A program made the position numbers and the translations under genes. DNA of 64,000 nucleotides from Casuarius casuarius (taxonomy: Eukaryota > Chordata > Aves > Casuariiformes > Casuariidae). Numbering within the stretch: the stretch's first letter is position 1; each line of letters begins with the position of its first letter. Below, piece by piece: positions 62,621 through 64,000 of the stretch. The DNA lies in assembly GCA_003342895.1 (NCBI GenBank), contig PTFA01000012.1, positions 6,614,429 to 6,678,428 of the forward strand, given 5' to 3'. The notes under the pieces were generated by a model. That model had not been told where the DNA came from, searched no databases, and saw only the letters and a list, made by a program, of their open reading frames with translations.

Positions 62621-64000
62621 CTGCAATGCAACATAGAAAAGACACAATTATGTTACGGCTAGTTTCTAGTTTGAAGTAATTTAGATCACAAGCACCAGCA
62701 ATATTTTCTTTTCATCCACAACAAAACGTAGCATTACCTCCCCTTCTCACCTAATCTACTCACCAAATAAAATAAGAGAAATCTATGGTAGATCTATATC
62801 TAATACTTTAATGCTTAATTTAAAATCTTAAATATATTTTTAGTTTTATTTCAATAAACAAAACAAAAATTACAATAAACTCCAAATTGTGAAGCCAGAC
62901 CTGGTTTGCCTCTATGTGTGTGAGGCAGATTCTGTACTCCGATGTCCCTAACTTCCAATATTAAGCTAAGAATTAAGACTTAACTCTCATCCTTCCTCCA
63001 GCAATTTCTCATGTTACACAGTAATGCGCTAATTATCTCTCTTTGCCTCCTACCAGTAATAGGAGACTTTCATGCCAGGAATTCTGGAGTTTCGGGGAAT
63101 ACAAAACATAAAATTTCCCTGAGACTTCTTGAAACATTTGTACGTACAGGGCCAGACAGCTCAGTTGCCTAATCCTATTCACCAATCTCATTAAATCCAT
63201 GCATTTTGGTAGGGTAACCTTAAAAAACAAAAACTGCAGTTAGCAGTGACTGATGATCACTGAACATCTGATGAAGCACCATAAAGTTACCAGCCACAAC
63301 TGTATCAGCCAATAGGGCCACACAAGTGTAATAGGAAAGCTAAAACTCTGCAAGCAGGACTTACGTCTTAGGTCTAAAATCTGTTTTTATCTCCATATGT
63401 GCAACCATACTGTTTCCATTTATACACCAGAGCAACATTCAGCTCTCCGAGTTCAAACATAGCTGTTTAATCCATAATTGTTTAATATATCAAACTCTTT
63501 GCGTATAACATTCGACCAAGCAGAACGTCTCATGTCTGAGAAGGAATACATAGCATGGTAATATACAGAAATCTCTCTATCTGTTAAGAAAGGAAGTTTT
63601 CTCTGAAATACTGTTACTAATAATAATTCCACTTGGCTTGCAAACAGGAATTTTGACCAGCAGACATTTGACCAACACGAGGGAGCATGAAAGATGTTTC
63701 ACTACAGTCTCTGAAAGAGACCACCAGCTTTCCAGGGAAATGCTGATTTCTGTTTCCCTGCCTCTGTAAGTGCTTAAAACAACGGGATCCCGCTCCATGG
63801 TAAGAGCTACTGCAACATTATTACAGTATATATAAGCATTAGCATTTGGTACATTATACAGCAGATTAAACTAGAAGTAACCTGCAACGGGACATTAATT
63901 AGGCTAAATTAACAAAACTGGTATCTGGTGTTCATTTGCAAAAAGTGCCCTGATTGCAAAAGCTCCTGTAAGTAGTAAACAGTATTTTACACTTCATTCA
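62621..64000 (-). other. ST8SIA4: ST8SIA4 intron 1 (3' part)
   Basis: Sequence upstream of exon 2 to the window end. It is AT-rich, with no match to the expected first exon (about 38 codons with a short cytoplasmic tail and one membrane anchor). Exon 1 and the promoter therefore lie beyond base 64000. Nothing else was recognised. Confidence 0.85.

Noticed and set aside
63240..63285. Possible C/D-box snoRNA (TGATGAT, CTGA and TGATGA close together)
   Set aside because: The boxes are too close together and there is no terminal stem.

Overview
This is a non-coding-rich vertebrate nuclear window. The only protein-coding gene I can support is ST8SIA4 (PST, alpha-2,8-polysialyltransferase IV), on the minus strand. 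Four exons are present: exon 2 (62489-62620), exon 3 (53122-53379), exon 4 (39978-40271) and the coding part of exon 5 (9607-9889). All have consensus splice sites and all junctions are phase 2. Joined, they match residues 39-359 of the roughly 359-residue family protein. Exon 1 (cytoplasmic tail, signal anchor, promoter) must lie beyond base 64000.

The organism is most likely a bird, less likely another sauropsid. The protein is close to mammalian PST but has several non-mammalian substitutions. The introns (9.1, 12.9 and 30.1 kb) carry no Alu- or L1-like sequence and few recognisable repeats. What repeats I see are very old MIR-like SINE relics and degenerate copies of a 'TTCAATGGGAG' motif that I remember as common in birds and reptiles. 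In birds the CHD1/RGMB/ST8SIA4 neighbourhood is expected on chromosome Z; this is inference, since no second gene is in the window. Isolated N bases, clustered in the first 9 kb, suggest a draft assembly with masked ambiguous sites.

Layout, left to right: 1 to about 5.5 kb is downstream intergenic sequence; about 5.5-9.6 kb is the probable 3' UTR; then exon 5, intron 4 (9890-39977), exon 4, intron 3 (40272-53121), exon 3, intron 2 (53380-62488), exon 2 and the start of intron 1. AT-rich introns are interrupted by short CpG-rich pockets. The clearest is at 13981-14390, just beside a perfect 25-bp inverted repeat at 13574-13598.

The encoded enzyme is a Golgi type II membrane sialyltransferase that builds polysialic acid on NCAM and a few other glycoproteins. 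Sialyl motif L is in exon 3, motif S, motif III and motif VS are in exon 5, and the polysialyltransferase domain is split across the exon 4/exon 5 junction. No second gene, tRNA, CRISPR array or intact mobile element was found. The many short open frames in the introns look like chance.
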